In this document: one piece after another, positions 7,444 through 16,201 of the stretch
Layout of the letters: each line of letters starts with the position of its first letter
Numbering within the stretch: the stretch's first letter is position 1
From: Yes71-27 sp040758635
GTDB lineage: Bacteria; Bacillota; Desulfotomaculia; Desulfotomaculales; Ammonificaceae
Direction of reading: 5' to 3'
Assembly (NCBI GenBank): GCA_040758635.1
Contig: JBFLVI010000008.1
Location: 1 to 64,000, forward strand
DNA: 64,000 nucleotides
The notes under the pieces: generated by a model
The model's input: only the letters and a program-made list of their open reading frames with translations
The model's database searches: none
What the model was told of the DNA's origin: nothing
Position numbers and translations under genes: made by a program

Positions 7444-7893
7444 TTACTCTTCCGCCGGCTGCGCCGCTTTGTCTCCCGCCGCGAAAACCAGTTCCGCCTC
7501 CGCGGCCAGTTCCGCTCCGACGAGGGCCCGGCACCGGGCCTTGCCGACGGAGGCTTTGAGCTTCAAAATTTCCGCCTCCAGCCGCAGGGTGTCCCCGGGC
7601 ACCACCGGGCGCCGGAAACGCGCCTTGTCGATCCCGGCGAACAAGGGGATCCTGCCCCGGTAATCCTCCAGCGCCAGCACGGCCACCGCCGCCACCTGCG
7701 CCAGAGCCTCGACAATGAGCACCCCCGGCATCACCGGATATTCCGGAAAGTGTCCCGGAAAAAAGAATTCGGTAGCCGTCACGTTCTTCACGCCGACCGC
7801 CCGCTGCCCCGGCTCCAGTTCCAGGATCCGGTCCACCAGCAGGAACGGCTGGCGGTGGGGTAGAAGTCTTTTGATTCCTTCCAGGTCCAGCAA
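7444..7893 (-). CDS. fabZ: 3-hydroxyacyl-ACP dehydratase FabZ
   Basis: A 149-residue hot-dog-fold enzyme that removes water from 3-hydroxyacyl-ACP in fatty acid synthesis. It begins with the typical IKRLLPHRQPFLLVDRI, has catalytic His in PGHFPEYPVMPGVLIVEALAQ (with the partner Glu in VEALAQ) and ends in a standard C-terminal strand region with an Ala-rich extension. The start is TTG with GAGGAG nine bases upstream. It lies 13 bp after the LCP gene on the same strand, so it appears to be cotranscribed with envelope genes rather than with other fab genes, which is a common arrangement for fabZ. Confidence 0.92.
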   Translation of the reverse strand: MLDLEGIKRLLPHRQPFLLVDRILELEPGQRAVGVKNVTATEFFFPGHFPEYPVMPGVLIVEALAQVAAVAVLALEDYRGRIPLFAGIDKARFRRPVVPGDTLRLEAEILKLKASVGKARCRALVGAELAAEAELVFAAGDKAAQPAEE

Positions 7894-7906
7894 GTCTTTA
7901 CGCTCC

Positions 7907-9169
7907 TCAACCCGAAGTGTAAACCGTATCGTAAACCGCGCCGGCGGTCCCGTCCGCGGACGGCTCCCCCGCAGGTGCGGTGCCGGGCTGCGTACCCGGA
8001 GGGTTCTCTTCCGCGCCTGCGGACGGTCCCTCGAAGAAGCCCTCGTCCCCGCCCGACGGGGCTCCGGGCACGATCTCCACCCCGATGTCCCCGGATAATC
8101 CCGGGGCGTAACTTTCCTCGATCACCGTACCGTAGCTCTCTCCCACCACGGAACCGTAACTTTCACCGGAAACCGTCTCGCTCGCGTAAACGTCCGTCAC
8201 CGCAGGCGTTTCCGGCTCCTGTTTCACAACCACTCCGGCAGGGGTTTCCTCGATGACCTGGGTGATCGGCTGCCCGTCCAAAAGCCGGGCGACGGCCAAC
8301 TTCGCCTCGTCCGGGTTGACGTGCCAGTAAGGGTCGCCGGCAAAGTAACCCGGGAGTGTACCGCTGATCGTCTCGACGTCGTCCATGTCCCGCGCCATCC
8401 TCGCCAGCAAAAGCATCTGGTCCAGCGAAAGGTTGGTATAGATACAGTCCTTGATCTTTGGAATCAGCAACGGCAGCCTGACGAGATTCCGCGGCCGGAG
8501 CATCTCTTCAACGACCGCCCGCAAGAACTTCTGCTGCCGCTCGACCCGGTTTATGTCCCCGTAGACGTCGTTCCGGTAGCGCACGTACATCAGCGCTTTT
8601 TCCCCGTCAAGCCGCTGTTTTCCCTTGCGCAGGTTGATGGAAAAACGGCCGCCTTTTTCGGGGTCGTAGTGGTACATGTTTTTGTCCACTTCGATGGTCA
8701 CGCCGCCCAGGGTGTCGACCAGCTTGATAAAGCCTTCGTAGTTAGTAACAACGTAATAGTCCACCGTCTGGCCGATTAGCTCCTCCACCACCCGCATCGT
8801 TAGTTCCGGTCCCCCATAAAGCATCGCCGCGTTAATGCGGTCCCGCCCGTGACCGGGGATATCCACCAGCGTGTCGCGGGGGATGGAAAGGAGGACCAAC
8901 CGCTTGTTTTTCGGATCCGCACTCACAAAAATGATCGAGTCGCTCCGGGCCTGCATCTCGCCGTCCCGGGCGTCCGAACCGAGGAGCAAAAAATTAATGC
9001 GCTTCTTTGTATCCGCGGCAAGCGCACGATGATCATCACCGGAAGGTGATTCCTCGGAAAAACGCAGCGTCCCGTAACCGACCGCGGCCACCGTGCAAAC
9101 TATGAACACCAACGCTACTACGGCCCAGCGCCGCACCCGGCGGTGAAACCGCTGTTTATTCTTTCTCAC
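7907..9169 (-). CDS. LytR-CpsA-Psr (LCP) family wall-polymer ligase
   Basis: About 420 residues: a basic cytoplasmic N-terminus, one membrane anchor (VVALVFIVCTVAAVGYGTL), then the extracellular LCP domain with NFLLLGSDARDGEMQARSDS, SIPRDTLVDIPGHGRDRINAA and a C-terminal YVRYRNDVYGDINRVERQQ. LCP enzymes transfer undecaprenyl-linked polymers onto peptidoglycan. The conserved Asp and Arg residues are present. The tail is low complexity with three near repeats of ESYG (GESYGSVV, GESYGTVI, EESYAPGL) and then Pro/Gly/Ala-rich sequence, probably wall-spanning. I prefer the GTG at 9169, right after GGGGGGAG, to the longer frame from 9211. It is divergent from the DUF4330 gene. Confidence 0.85.
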   Translation of the reverse strand: MRKNKQRFHRRVRRWAVVALVFIVCTVAAVGYGTLRFSEESPSGDDHRALAADTKKRINFLLLGSDARDGEMQARSDSIIFVSADPKNKRLVLLSIPRDTLVDIPGHGRDRINAAMLYGGPELTMRVVEELIGQTVDYYVVTNYEGFIKLVDTLGGVTIEVDKNMYHYDPEKGGRFSINLRKGKQRLDGEKALMYVRYRNDVYGDINRVERQQKFLRAVVEEMLRPRNLVRLPLLIPKIKDCIYTNLSLDQMLLLARMARDMDDVETISGTLPGYFAGDPYWHVNPDEAKLAVARLLDGQPITQVIEETPAGVVVKQEPETPAVTDVYASETVSGESYGSVVGESYGTVIEESYAPGLSGDIGVEIVPGAPSGGDEGFFEGPSAGAEENPPGTQPGTAPAGEPSADGTAGAVYDTVYTSG

Positions 9170-9262
9170 CAATCTCCCCCCGCTGAAGACAACACATTGA
9201 CGACCCAACACGTTTGCTTTAAATTATAAAAGAACGCATCCCGCAAAAGGAGGCCGCAGTTG

Positions 9263-9766
9263 ATGCGCCTGCTTGACGAAAAGGGCAGAATTTTCGGCCG
9301 GCTGAACCTCATTGACGCTATAATCCTTCTGGTGCTGTTGATGCTTGCCGCCGGCGCCGCCTACAAGTTTTTTCTCCCCCAATCAACAACACCGCCGACC
9401 CTGGTAAAGTTTACGGTCCTGGTCCCCGCCGTGCCACCGGAGACCGCCCGGATGGTTAAGGCGGGCGACCGGCTGGTTGCCGGCGCAAGCTACGTCCCCG
9501 TGACCATAAAAGAGGTGGTTAGTGAACCGGCACTTTCCACCGAAACGGACGCGCACGGCCGGAAGGTGGTGGCCCGCGACCCGTACTTCAAGGACCTGCT
9601 GGTGACCCTGGAAGGCCAGGTTCCCATTACCACCGCCCAGATCAAGCTCGGTGCCCAGGAAATCCGGGCCGGGCGCGAGTATTACGTCAAAACGCTCACT
9701 TACGAGCTTAAAGGTACTATTATAAAGGTAACACTAATTCCCCCCGCGGACAAGCCCGCCGGGTAA
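9263..9766 (+). CDS. DUF4330 membrane-anchored protein
   Basis: 167 residues with a single N-terminal membrane segment (INLIDAIILLVLLMLAAGAAY-like, around residues 15-35) preceded by LDEKGRIFGR, then an extracytoplasmic beta-rich domain containing VLVPAVPPETARMVKAGDRL and GREYYVKTLTYELKGT. This is the layout of the DUF4330 family, found next to polysaccharide or LCP genes in Clostridia; function unknown. AAAGGAGG lies 9 nt before the ATG at 9263; a TTG at 9260 is an alternative. It is the only plus-strand gene between the two minus-strand polysaccharide blocks apart from the O-antigen-ligase-like gene. Confidence 0.75.
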   Translation: MRLLDEKGRIFGRLNLIDAIILLVLLMLAAGAAYKFFLPQSTTPPTLVKFTVLVPAVPPETARMVKAGDRLVAGASYVPVTIKEVVSEPALSTETDAHGRKVVARDPYFKDLLVTLEGQVPITTAQIKLGAQEIRAGREYYVKTLTYELKGTIIKVTLIPPADKPAG

Positions 9767-9816
9767 AATTCTTGCGTCTTTTGCCGGTTTCCGGTGCTTC
9801 CTGTCACCTGGACAGG

Positions 9817-11127
9817 CTAAAGCGAAACCAGGTTCAGCAACACCGGTGAAGAGACGCACTTCCCGCAAACGTTCTTGGTGTCCACCACAAAGGGATTCGC
9901 AGGGTCCAGAAACCGTGCGAAAACCGCGGGGTCTTCCACGTGCATCCCCTCCTGCTTGGCCAGAATCACCGCGCCGTGGGCGCCGTCCACCGCCTTTTCG
10001 AACGTGTCCACCTGGAAGGGATAAAGCTTCGGTACCGCCGGGTCAAACGCCAGCACCGTGACTCCCGCCGCCTGAAGGTACTCGACCACTTTAAGCGCCG
10101 GGCTCTGACGGCTGTCGCTGGAAAAGTCCTTCATCGCCAGGCCCAAAACCGCCACACGCGCCTGTGCCGGCGGCACCGGCAGAAGCCGCAGCACGGCATC
10201 CGCTACCCGCCGCGGCATCGCGTCGTTTACCCGCCGGGCCGCCGGCATCAGTTCCAGGTCCACGCCGGCTGCACGCGCCGCCGGGAGCAGGTAGTAAAAG
10301 GCGTTCGGGAGGCAGTAGCCGCCCACCCCCGGCCCGGGCTGAAGGAGTTTCACCCGCTTGTGCGTGTTCGCCAGCCGTACCACCTCGAAAATGCTTATCC
10401 CGAGGGCCTGTGTCACTGCGCTGAGTTCGTTCACCAGCGCGATATTCACGTCCCGCGAGATGTTTTCGACCAGCTTCGCCACCTCCGCCGCCTCAAACGA
10501 AGAAGCAGGCACAAGCTCCGCCCGGGTAATCACCTTTAAAAGCGCCGCCGCCTCCGCCAGGCTTTCTTCGTTGATACCGCTCACCACCACCGGCATCGTA
10601 ACAAATTCCTCGAAGGCCCGGCCTTCGGCGATCCGCTCCGGCGCATAGCCCAGGTAAAAACCTTCCCCGGCCCGAAGCCCGCTTTCCTCCAACAGGGGCT
10701 TTACCAGGCGGCGCATCATTCCCGGCACCAGCGTGCTCCGGACAAGCACCAGGTCTCCGGGTTTCAGTCCCGCGGCGATGCTTTTCAGGCACGCCGCCAG
10801 CAAACCGGCATCGGGCTCGCCGTTGACCACCGGCAGTCCCACCGTCACCACGATGTCCTGAACTCCGGCTAGGGCTTCCCGGGGGTCGGTGGTCGCTGTG
10901 AAAGAGCCCCGCGCCAGTTCCTGCCGTAAAATATCCTGGATGGGGATGCCGCGGTAACGTTCCTGATGGTGGGTGATCCCGCGGTTGATCTCCTCCACCA
11001 GCCCGGCGTCCACATCCACGCCGATCACCCGGCAGCCGGCGAGCGTGAAACACAGGGATAACGGCAACCCCACAAACCCCAGGCCGAAAACCGCAATTTC
11101 TCTAAAGTACCGCTCCGTCACGCACAT
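9817..11127 (-). CDS. wecC: UDP-sugar 6-dehydrogenase (WecC-like)
   Basis: A 436-residue nucleotide-sugar dehydrogenase that oxidises C6 of a UDP-sugar to a uronic acid in two NAD-dependent steps. N-terminal Rossmann motif AVFGLGFVGLPLSLCF, then VVTVGLPV, RSTLVPGMMRRLV, the family signature YAPERIAEGRAFEEF near 180, and the catalytic cysteine in GPGVGGYCLPNAFYYL near 270; C-terminal domain has GLAMKDFSSDSRQSPALKVVEYL. The spacing is closer to UDP-ManNAc dehydrogenases (WecC) than to UDP-glucose dehydrogenases, but substrate is inferred. The UDP-GlcNAc 2-epimerase such a pathway needs is not in the window. Its ATG directly abuts the stop of the upstream glycosyltransferase (TAGATG). Confidence 0.85.
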   Translation of the reverse strand: MCVTERYFREIAVFGLGFVGLPLSLCFTLAGCRVIGVDVDAGLVEEINRGITHHQERYRGIPIQDILRQELARGSFTATTDPREALAGVQDIVVTVGLPVVNGEPDAGLLAACLKSIAAGLKPGDLVLVRSTLVPGMMRRLVKPLLEESGLRAGEGFYLGYAPERIAEGRAFEEFVTMPVVVSGINEESLAEAAALLKVITRAELVPASSFEAAEVAKLVENISRDVNIALVNELSAVTQALGISIFEVVRLANTHKRVKLLQPGPGVGGYCLPNAFYYLLPAARAAGVDLELMPAARRVNDAMPRRVADAVLRLLPVPPAQARVAVLGLAMKDFSSDSRQSPALKVVEYLQAAGVTVLAFDPAVPKLYPFQVDTFEKAVDGAHGAVILAKQEGMHVEDPAVFARFLDPANPFVVDTKNVCGKCVSSPVLLNLVSL

Positions 11128-12300
11128 CTACTCCTTTTCCCTCAGTGCCGCTGCGATTTTTTCCTCCATAAACGCCACCCGCGCCTCCCAGGAGTGTTCC
11201 CGGGCCCGCGCCAGCCGCTCTTCCTGCCGCGCAGGGTTTTCCCCGGCGAGGGTCCGCTCGACCGCCGCTACAAACCCCGGGGCGTCCGCCGCCACCGCCA
11301 CCACGTCCGCAAACTCCCGGACCGCAGGCATGTCCGTGCTTACCACCGGCCGCCCCGAAGCCAGGTACTCGTAAAACTTCAGGGGGCTCACGTTTGCGGT
11401 TAAATCGCTCGCGCGGAAGACGTTGAGACAGACGTCGCACCCTTTCAAATAGTTCGGCAGTTCCTCTTTCGGCTTCCTGCCGGCAAAAAAAACGTTGCCC
11501 AGCCGGTCGAGCCCATGCAGGCCTACGCCCGGCGCCACCGGTCCGATGAGCACGAGGGTCCATTCCGGCCGCTCCCGCGCCACGTAGGCCAGAAGCTCCG
11601 TGTCCACCCACTCCTGGATCACGCCCACGAAGCAGAGGCGCGGGCGCGGCAGCCGCTCTATTTCCTCGGGAACCGGCATTTCGGGGTCACACGCCTTGTT
11701 GAAATGCGCCACGTCCGCGGCATTCGGCAGGTAGTAGATGCGCCGGGAATGCGCCCGGCGCCGCTCGTAAAGCCCCGGTGCCGTAACAAAAGTCACGTCG
11801 GCCAGTTCGAGCAGGTCCTGCTCCATTTCCCACACCGCTTTGCTGTTTACAAGCCCCCTGTAGGCCCCGTGTTCGTCCACGCAATCGTAGACCAGCAGCT
11901 TGTGCTCCAACAGGCGGGCAACGACCGCGGTGCCCGGGAGATAGGTCCAGAGTACCGGCCGCTTCATCCCGAGCCGCCGCATCGCCCGGCGGATCCAAAG
12001 CGCCAGCCAGTGCTGGTTGATCCTCCCCACCCCAGGATGCAGGTTCCCGAAAGGGAGCACCACCGGCGGGTGGAAGACGTGGATGTTCGGCCGCGGCCGG
12101 CCGGCCCACCATCCCCAGGGACGCCACTTCCGCCAGAAGGAGGGATCCTTGAAAGGCGAAATCAGGGTGGCCGCCGGCTCCACGTAAAGGATCCGGTTGG
12201 AAGGGTCGAGCCGGGACATGACCTGCTGCTTCCGCGTCCAGAGCGGCTCCCAATCCACCGAAGAAAGACATACGATCTCCTGATTCTTGAGTTGCGCCAT
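11128..12300 (-). CDS. Glycosyltransferase with GT-B fold
   Basis: 390 residues, cytoplasmic. The C-terminal half has the features of GT4-like retaining transferases: LCFVGVIQEWVDTELL, LVLIGPV, the FAGRKPKEELPNYLKGCDVCLNVF segment and the donor-binding PLKFYEYLASGRPVVSTDMPAVREFADVV with its conserved Glu. The N-terminal half (SSVDWEPLWTRKQQVMSRL, RILYVEPA) resembles transferases of unknown acceptor often annotated as glycosyltransferase family 1. It sits five bases downstream of the next GT4 gene and directly upstream of the wecC-like gene, so all three form one operon for a surface glycan. Sugar and linkage cannot be told. Confidence 0.8.
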   Translation of the reverse strand: MAQLKNQEIVCLSSVDWEPLWTRKQQVMSRLDPSNRILYVEPAATLISPFKDPSFWRKWRPWGWWAGRPRPNIHVFHPPVVLPFGNLHPGVGRINQHWLALWIRRAMRRLGMKRPVLWTYLPGTAVVARLLEHKLLVYDCVDEHGAYRGLVNSKAVWEMEQDLLELADVTFVTAPGLYERRRAHSRRIYYLPNAADVAHFNKACDPEMPVPEEIERLPRPRLCFVGVIQEWVDTELLAYVARERPEWTLVLIGPVAPGVGLHGLDRLGNVFFAGRKPKEELPNYLKGCDVCLNVFRASDLTANVSPLKFYEYLASGRPVVSTDMPAVREFADVVAVAADAPGFVAAVERTLAGENPARQEERLARAREHSWEARVAFMEEKIAAALREKE

Positions 12301-12305
12301 GCCGC

Positions 12306-13427
12306 CTACTGTCCTTCCAAAACGTTCCGGTAAACCGCCACCGTCGCCGCGGCCATCCGGTCCGCCGTGAAATTCTGCCGCACGAAATCCCGCCCGCGTG
12401 CGGCCATCGCGCGGGCCGCCGCCGGATCCTCCAGCACCCGATCAATGGCCGCGGCAAGTGCTGCGGCATCCGCCGGGGGAACCAGCAAGCCCGTTTCTCC
12501 GTCCCGCACCACTTCCGGTACGCCTCCCACCCGCGTGGCCACCACCGGCGTACCGCACAGAAAGGCCTCTAAAATCACCAGCCCGAAACCCTCCGCCAGC
12601 GAGGGGAGAACCAGCACCGCGAACTCTCGGTAGTACCGCAGCACGTCCTTGATAAAACCGGTTACAATTACCTTGCCCCGCAGACCGAGGTCTCCGACCT
12701 GCTTTTCCAGGGCCGGCCGCTCGGGCCCTGCACCGATGATCAAGAATCGCGCCTCCGGATACCGTGCCAGCACCTGCGCCGCCGCCGCAACAAAGTGACG
12801 GTGCCCCTTCACCCGGTGCAGCCGCCCCACTGCCGCCACGAGCGGTGCACCTTTCGGCAGGCCGAAACGCTCCCGGAGCGTCACCGGCTCCTCCCGGTCC
12901 GGCAGCGTGACCTCCACCCCGTTGCGGATCACCGTGATCCTCTCCCGGGGCACCCCCTCCTGCTCCAGCGCCGCCGCCAGAAAACCGGAAACCGCGATGA
13001 AGTGGGCGGTGAAGCCCCGGGTCAGCCGCTCGCTGCAGGTGTTCACGGCGCGGCTGAAAAGGCCCGGGTAATCCTGGGAAAGGAGGCTGTGCACGGTGGT
13101 AACCACGGGCAACCCGGTTGCCCGCGCCGCCAACCGTCCCAAGAAGTTTGCCCGCACGCCGTGCGTATGCACAAGGTGGTAGCCGCCGGCCGCCATCACC
13201 TTCTTTAAGTGCCACGCCGCCCTTAAATCGAGCTTGTTCCGCATCGGCAGCGTCGCCACCTTCATCCCCGCCTCCCGGGCCGCCGGGGCGAAGGGGGCCG
13301 CGAAAAGACTCGCCGACTCCAGCGTCACTTCCGCGGGGTTAACGGCGCCAAAAAGGGTAAGGATGTGCCGTTCCGCACCGCCGAACTCACCGCCCCCGAT
13401 TACGTGAAGCACCTTTACCGGCCGCAA
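12306..13427 (-). CDS. GT4-family glycosyltransferase
   Basis: 373 residues with a typical GT4 layout. N-terminal KVLHVIGGGEFGGAERHILTL binds the acceptor side; VHTHGVRANFLGRLAA follows; the C-terminal half has AAVGRLHRVKGHRHFVAAA, LIIGAGPERPALE, GFIKDVLRYYREFAVLVLPSLAEGFGLVILEAFLCGTPVVATRVGGVPEVV (cited in pieces: SLAEGFGLVILEA is the E-x7-E nucleotide-sugar motif). The start is TTG with AGGAGG 14 nt upstream, somewhat far. It is the first gene of the minus-strand three-gene operon, divergent from the O-antigen-ligase-like gene. Donor and acceptor are not determinable. Confidence 0.85.
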   Translation of the reverse strand: MRPVKVLHVIGGGEFGGAERHILTLFGAVNPAEVTLESASLFAAPFAPAAREAGMKVATLPMRNKLDLRAAWHLKKVMAAGGYHLVHTHGVRANFLGRLAARATGLPVVTTVHSLLSQDYPGLFSRAVNTCSERLTRGFTAHFIAVSGFLAAALEQEGVPRERITVIRNGVEVTLPDREEPVTLRERFGLPKGAPLVAAVGRLHRVKGHRHFVAAAAQVLARYPEARFLIIGAGPERPALEKQVGDLGLRGKVIVTGFIKDVLRYYREFAVLVLPSLAEGFGLVILEAFLCGTPVVATRVGGVPEVVRDGETGLLVPPADAAALAAAIDRVLEDPAAARAMAARGRDFVRQNFTADRMAAATVAVYRNVLEGQ

Positions 13428-13509
13428 AATCTTGTATTGTCCTCCTGTTTATAATTCGCACCCAGCGGCTTCGCCTCTGCAAACCTGCCGGATCCGAGGC
13501 GCACCGGAT

Positions 13510-13537
13510 TTGACTCGGGCGCACCAACCCTTATAAT
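13510..13537 (+). promoter_or_regulatory. Sigma-A promoter of the O-antigen-ligase-like gene
   Basis: TTGACT at 13510-13515, a 16-bp spacer and a perfect TATAAT at 13532-13537, 34 bp before the ATG at 13572. Confidence 0.7.
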
Positions 13538-13571
13538 AATACTAACTGAACTAAAAACCGGAGTTTTTCTC

Positions 13572-15032
13572 ATGCTAAAATCTGCAGAAATATATTCCAC
13601 CAGCTTGTGTCACCGGTTCTTCCGGGCAGTCCGCGAAGCCTGGCACCACAGTGCTTTCGCCCACTGGCTCCGCCGGGAGCCGGTCTGGCTCACCGGCAAA
13701 TCGGGATTTGTCCAGCTGATCTGGAGCGCGGCCGCCCCCGCGGGATGGCGGTCACGCGCCGCGCAAGGACTGTACAATACCGGGACCTTTGCCGGCAGTT
13801 CCCTGCTGCGCACCATCGTCAAAAACGCCTGGCTCCTCCTCTTTCCGCTCGGCGCCTATCCGCTGATTGACTATGCCCTCCGCCGCGGCGAGATCCAGGG
13901 CGGGCTCGCCGGCACCTGGGACGAAATCCTCCTTCTAACAGGCCTTGTGCTGGTCGCCATGCGGACCGCCTACCGGGGCCTGGGCACCTACCGCTACACC
14001 GAACTCGAGGTGCCGCTCTTCGTCTATTTTGGGGTCTTCCTGTTCCTGTTCCTCATCCGCTCGCCCGAAACCGCCGTCGGCCTTGAGGGCGTCCGGGTCT
14101 ACCTGGAGTACATCTTCTGGTTCTTCGTCGGCACCAGTCTCCTCGACACCGGCCGGCAGGCCAGGTCTTTCCTGGCGTGGTTCGTCTTCGTCTGCACCGT
14201 GGCCGCGCTTTACGGCATCGGCCAGTATATCGCCGGCGTTCCGGTCCCGTCGACCTGGCTCGACCAGGCCGAAGCCGGCGTCCGGACGCGGGCCTTCTCG
14301 GTGATCGGCAGCCCGAACGTCCTGGGTTCCCTGCTGGCCCTCTGCTTACCCCTGAGCATCGCCGGCTTTTACACTGCGGGCTGCTGGCGCCGGCGTGCCG
14401 GCTACGCCCTGGCCGTGGCGGCGATGGCGCTTTGCCTGGTCTTCACCTTTTCGCGGGGCGCCTGGCTCGCCGCCTTTCTGGGCCTCGTCCTCTTTGCTCT
14501 GCTTTCAAAGCCAAGGCTGCTCTGGGCCCTGGGCGCCGCCGTCCTGCTCGCCCCGGTGGCCTCCCCGGGGATCACCGGACGCCTCCTTTACCTTTTTTCC
14601 TTCTCCTACCTGGCCTCGAGCTACCGCTCCGGACGCATCGCCCGGTGGCAGGCCGCACTGGAACGCCTCTCTTTACACCCGCTGGCGGGCGAAGGCTTCG
14701 GGCGCTTCGGCGGCGCCGTCGCCACCCGGGCCATCCCGGGAAGCTTTTACGTGGACAATTTCTACCTCAAAACGGCGGCTGAAGGCGGTCTCATCGGCCT
14801 CGCCACGTTTCTCTGGGTCATCTTCGCCGCCTGGCGGGCCGGATACCGGGCGGTGCGGGCCGCCGCCCAGCCCGCTTCCAAGATGTTCGCCGCAGCCTGT
14901 CTCGGCGGGCTCACCGCCGTCCTGCTCCACAACTGCGTCGAAAACATCTTCGAAACCCCGCTGATGAGCACCCTGTTCTGGCTGCTCCTCGGCATCCTGG
15001 TGGCGCTCCCCCGCCTACCATCTGAGAGGTGA
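13572..15032 (+). CDS. O-antigen ligase / Wzy-like polymerase family membrane protein
   Basis: 486 residues with about ten to twelve hydrophobic segments from residue 70 on. The O-antigen ligase signature is visible as RAFSVIGSPNVLGSLLALCLPL near 240 and FTFSRGAWLAAFLGLVLF near 295, followed by the large extracytoplasmic loop with HPLAGEGFGRFGG and VDNFYLKTAAEGGLIGL near 375-400. These proteins either polymerise lipid-linked repeats or ligate glycan to an acceptor; in a Gram-positive with csaB, polymerisation or protein glycosylation are the plausible roles. It is transcribed opposite to its neighbours from its own promoter. Its stop codon lies inside the hairpin repeat at 15022-15124. Confidence 0.82.
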   Translation: MLKSAEIYSTSLCHRFFRAVREAWHHSAFAHWLRREPVWLTGKSGFVQLIWSAAAPAGWRSRAAQGLYNTGTFAGSSLLRTIVKNAWLLLFPLGAYPLIDYALRRGEIQGGLAGTWDEILLLTGLVLVAMRTAYRGLGTYRYTELEVPLFVYFGVFLFLFLIRSPETAVGLEGVRVYLEYIFWFFVGTSLLDTGRQARSFLAWFVFVCTVAALYGIGQYIAGVPVPSTWLDQAEAGVRTRAFSVIGSPNVLGSLLALCLPLSIAGFYTAGCWRRRAGYALAVAAMALCLVFTFSRGAWLAAFLGLVLFALLSKPRLLWALGAAVLLAPVASPGITGRLLYLFSFSYLASSYRSGRIARWQAALERLSLHPLAGEGFGRFGGAVATRAIPGSFYVDNFYLKTAAEGGLIGLATFLWVIFAAWRAGYRAVRAAAQPASKMFAAACLGGLTAVLLHNCVENIFETPLMSTLFWLLLGILVALPRLPSER

Positions 15033-15124
15033 GAAGTTGGAAGTGAGATTTTCGAGGTCGAAATTCGGCGAAGCCGAATTTCTTGTCCTGCTTCTCATCT
15101 CTAACCCCTCACTCCCCACCCCTC
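15022..15124. repeat. Purine/pyrimidine-arm hairpin between convergent genes
   Basis: Left arm TGAGAGGTGAGAAGTTGGAA (15022-15041, continuing purine-rich), core GAAATTCGGC-GAA-GCCGAATTTC (15060-15082), right arm CTTCTCATCTCTAACCCCTCACTCC. It contains the stop codon of the plus-strand ligase gene (TGA 15030-15032) and that of minus-strand csaB (TGA 15111-15109), so each arm encodes the end of one gene. It is well placed to act as a bidirectional terminator, though there is no classic U-tract. Confidence 0.78.
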
Positions 15125-16197
15125 AATAAGGCGGCGACTAAATCGGCGTTCTCTTCCGCCCGCGCCCTGAGCTCCCGGACCCGCTCCCGGAGCCTGCTCC
15201 GGACGGAGCCCAGGTCCGACAGCAGACCGTCCACCGCTTGGATGAGATCGTCGGCCGCCACGCTTTCCACCGGCAGCGCCGGCAGCCCCACCTGGTGCAT
15301 GAACCGGGCCACCTTCGGGTCGTAACTGAGGCCCACCGCCGGAACGGCAAACATCGCCGCGAAGATCAGGAAGTGCAACCGCATACCGACGCACAGGTCG
15401 AAATGGGACGTGACTGCCATCAAGTCCCGGAAGCCCTGGAAGTTCTCAAGGAGCACGGCGGGTTGTCGCATCTGCTTCTGCACCAGCCTCAGAACCGCCA
15501 GGTCGTCGCGCTGGAGGGGGGTGAGCACTACCTGCCACCCCGCTCCCGCCACCCGGTCTGCCAGCGCGGTCACCGCCGCCAGGGACCTTTCCAACTGCGG
15601 CCACCGCCGCAGCGATACGGCGAGGATGGGCCCCTCCCCCACTCCGGCAGCCTCCAGGAGTGCCCGCCCATTCTCCTTCCCCCCAAGCCCTTCCTCCAGA
15701 CCGAGGACCGGGTCCGCCGTCACATACATCGGCCCGGAAACTCCTAAGGCAGCAAGCTCCTCCACCGAGGTCTCGTCCCGCAAGGTTACCAGATCGGCCA
15801 GCCGTACAGCCCGCCCGACCAGAAACCGGCTCAACCGGTGGTTGAGGGGGCCGATCCCCTGCCCGTAAAGACAGATCTTCTTCCGCCGGAGCCGGGCGAG
15901 CAAAATCAGGGCGGCGTAATAGAAGATGCTCCGGGGGCTGGTCACGTCCTGAAAGAGACTCCCGCCGCCGCTCAGAAACAGGTCGGCGTCCCGGAGTTCC
16001 CGCCAGATCAGGCGGAGATCCCGGCGTGACACCGACCGCACCCCGAAATCCCGCGCCGTATCCTCAGGCCGCTGGGACAGAACCACCACCTGCAACCCGG
16101 GTATCCGCCTGCTGAGCTGCGTGACAATGGCGAAGAGCATCGCCTCGTCCCCGCAGTTGCCGAAACCGTAATACCCTGAGATGACCACCTTTGGCAC
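15109..16197 (-). CDS. csaB: Polysaccharide pyruvyl transferase CsaB
   Basis: 362 residues. CsaB adds ketal pyruvate to secondary cell-wall polymers, which creates the ligand for SLH domains. The N-terminus KVVISGYYGFGNCGDEAML is the family hallmark, followed by FLSGGGSLFQDVTS near 85, LYGQGIGPL, and the C-terminal CVGMRLHFLIFAA with SYDPKVARFMHQVGLP. I place the start at GTG 16197, four bases after the tagA stop with GGGGTAGAG upstream; the longer frame adds a low-quality Gly/Arg-rich extension that overlaps tagA. Together with tagA and the SLH protein at 61.7 kb it argues for an SLH-anchored surface layer. Confidence 0.9.
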   Translation of the reverse strand: MPKVVISGYYGFGNCGDEAMLFAIVTQLSRRIPGLQVVVLSQRPEDTARDFGVRSVSRRDLRLIWRELRDADLFLSGGGSLFQDVTSPRSIFYYAALILLARLRRKKICLYGQGIGPLNHRLSRFLVGRAVRLADLVTLRDETSVEELAALGVSGPMYVTADPVLGLEEGLGGKENGRALLEAAGVGEGPILAVSLRRWPQLERSLAAVTALADRVAGAGWQVVLTPLQRDDLAVLRLVQKQMRQPAVLLENFQGFRDLMAVTSHFDLCVGMRLHFLIFAAMFAVPAVGLSYDPKVARFMHQVGLPALPVESVAADDLIQAVDGLLSDLGSVRSRLRERVRELRARAEENADLVAALLRGGE

Positions 16198-16201
16198 CGC
16201 T

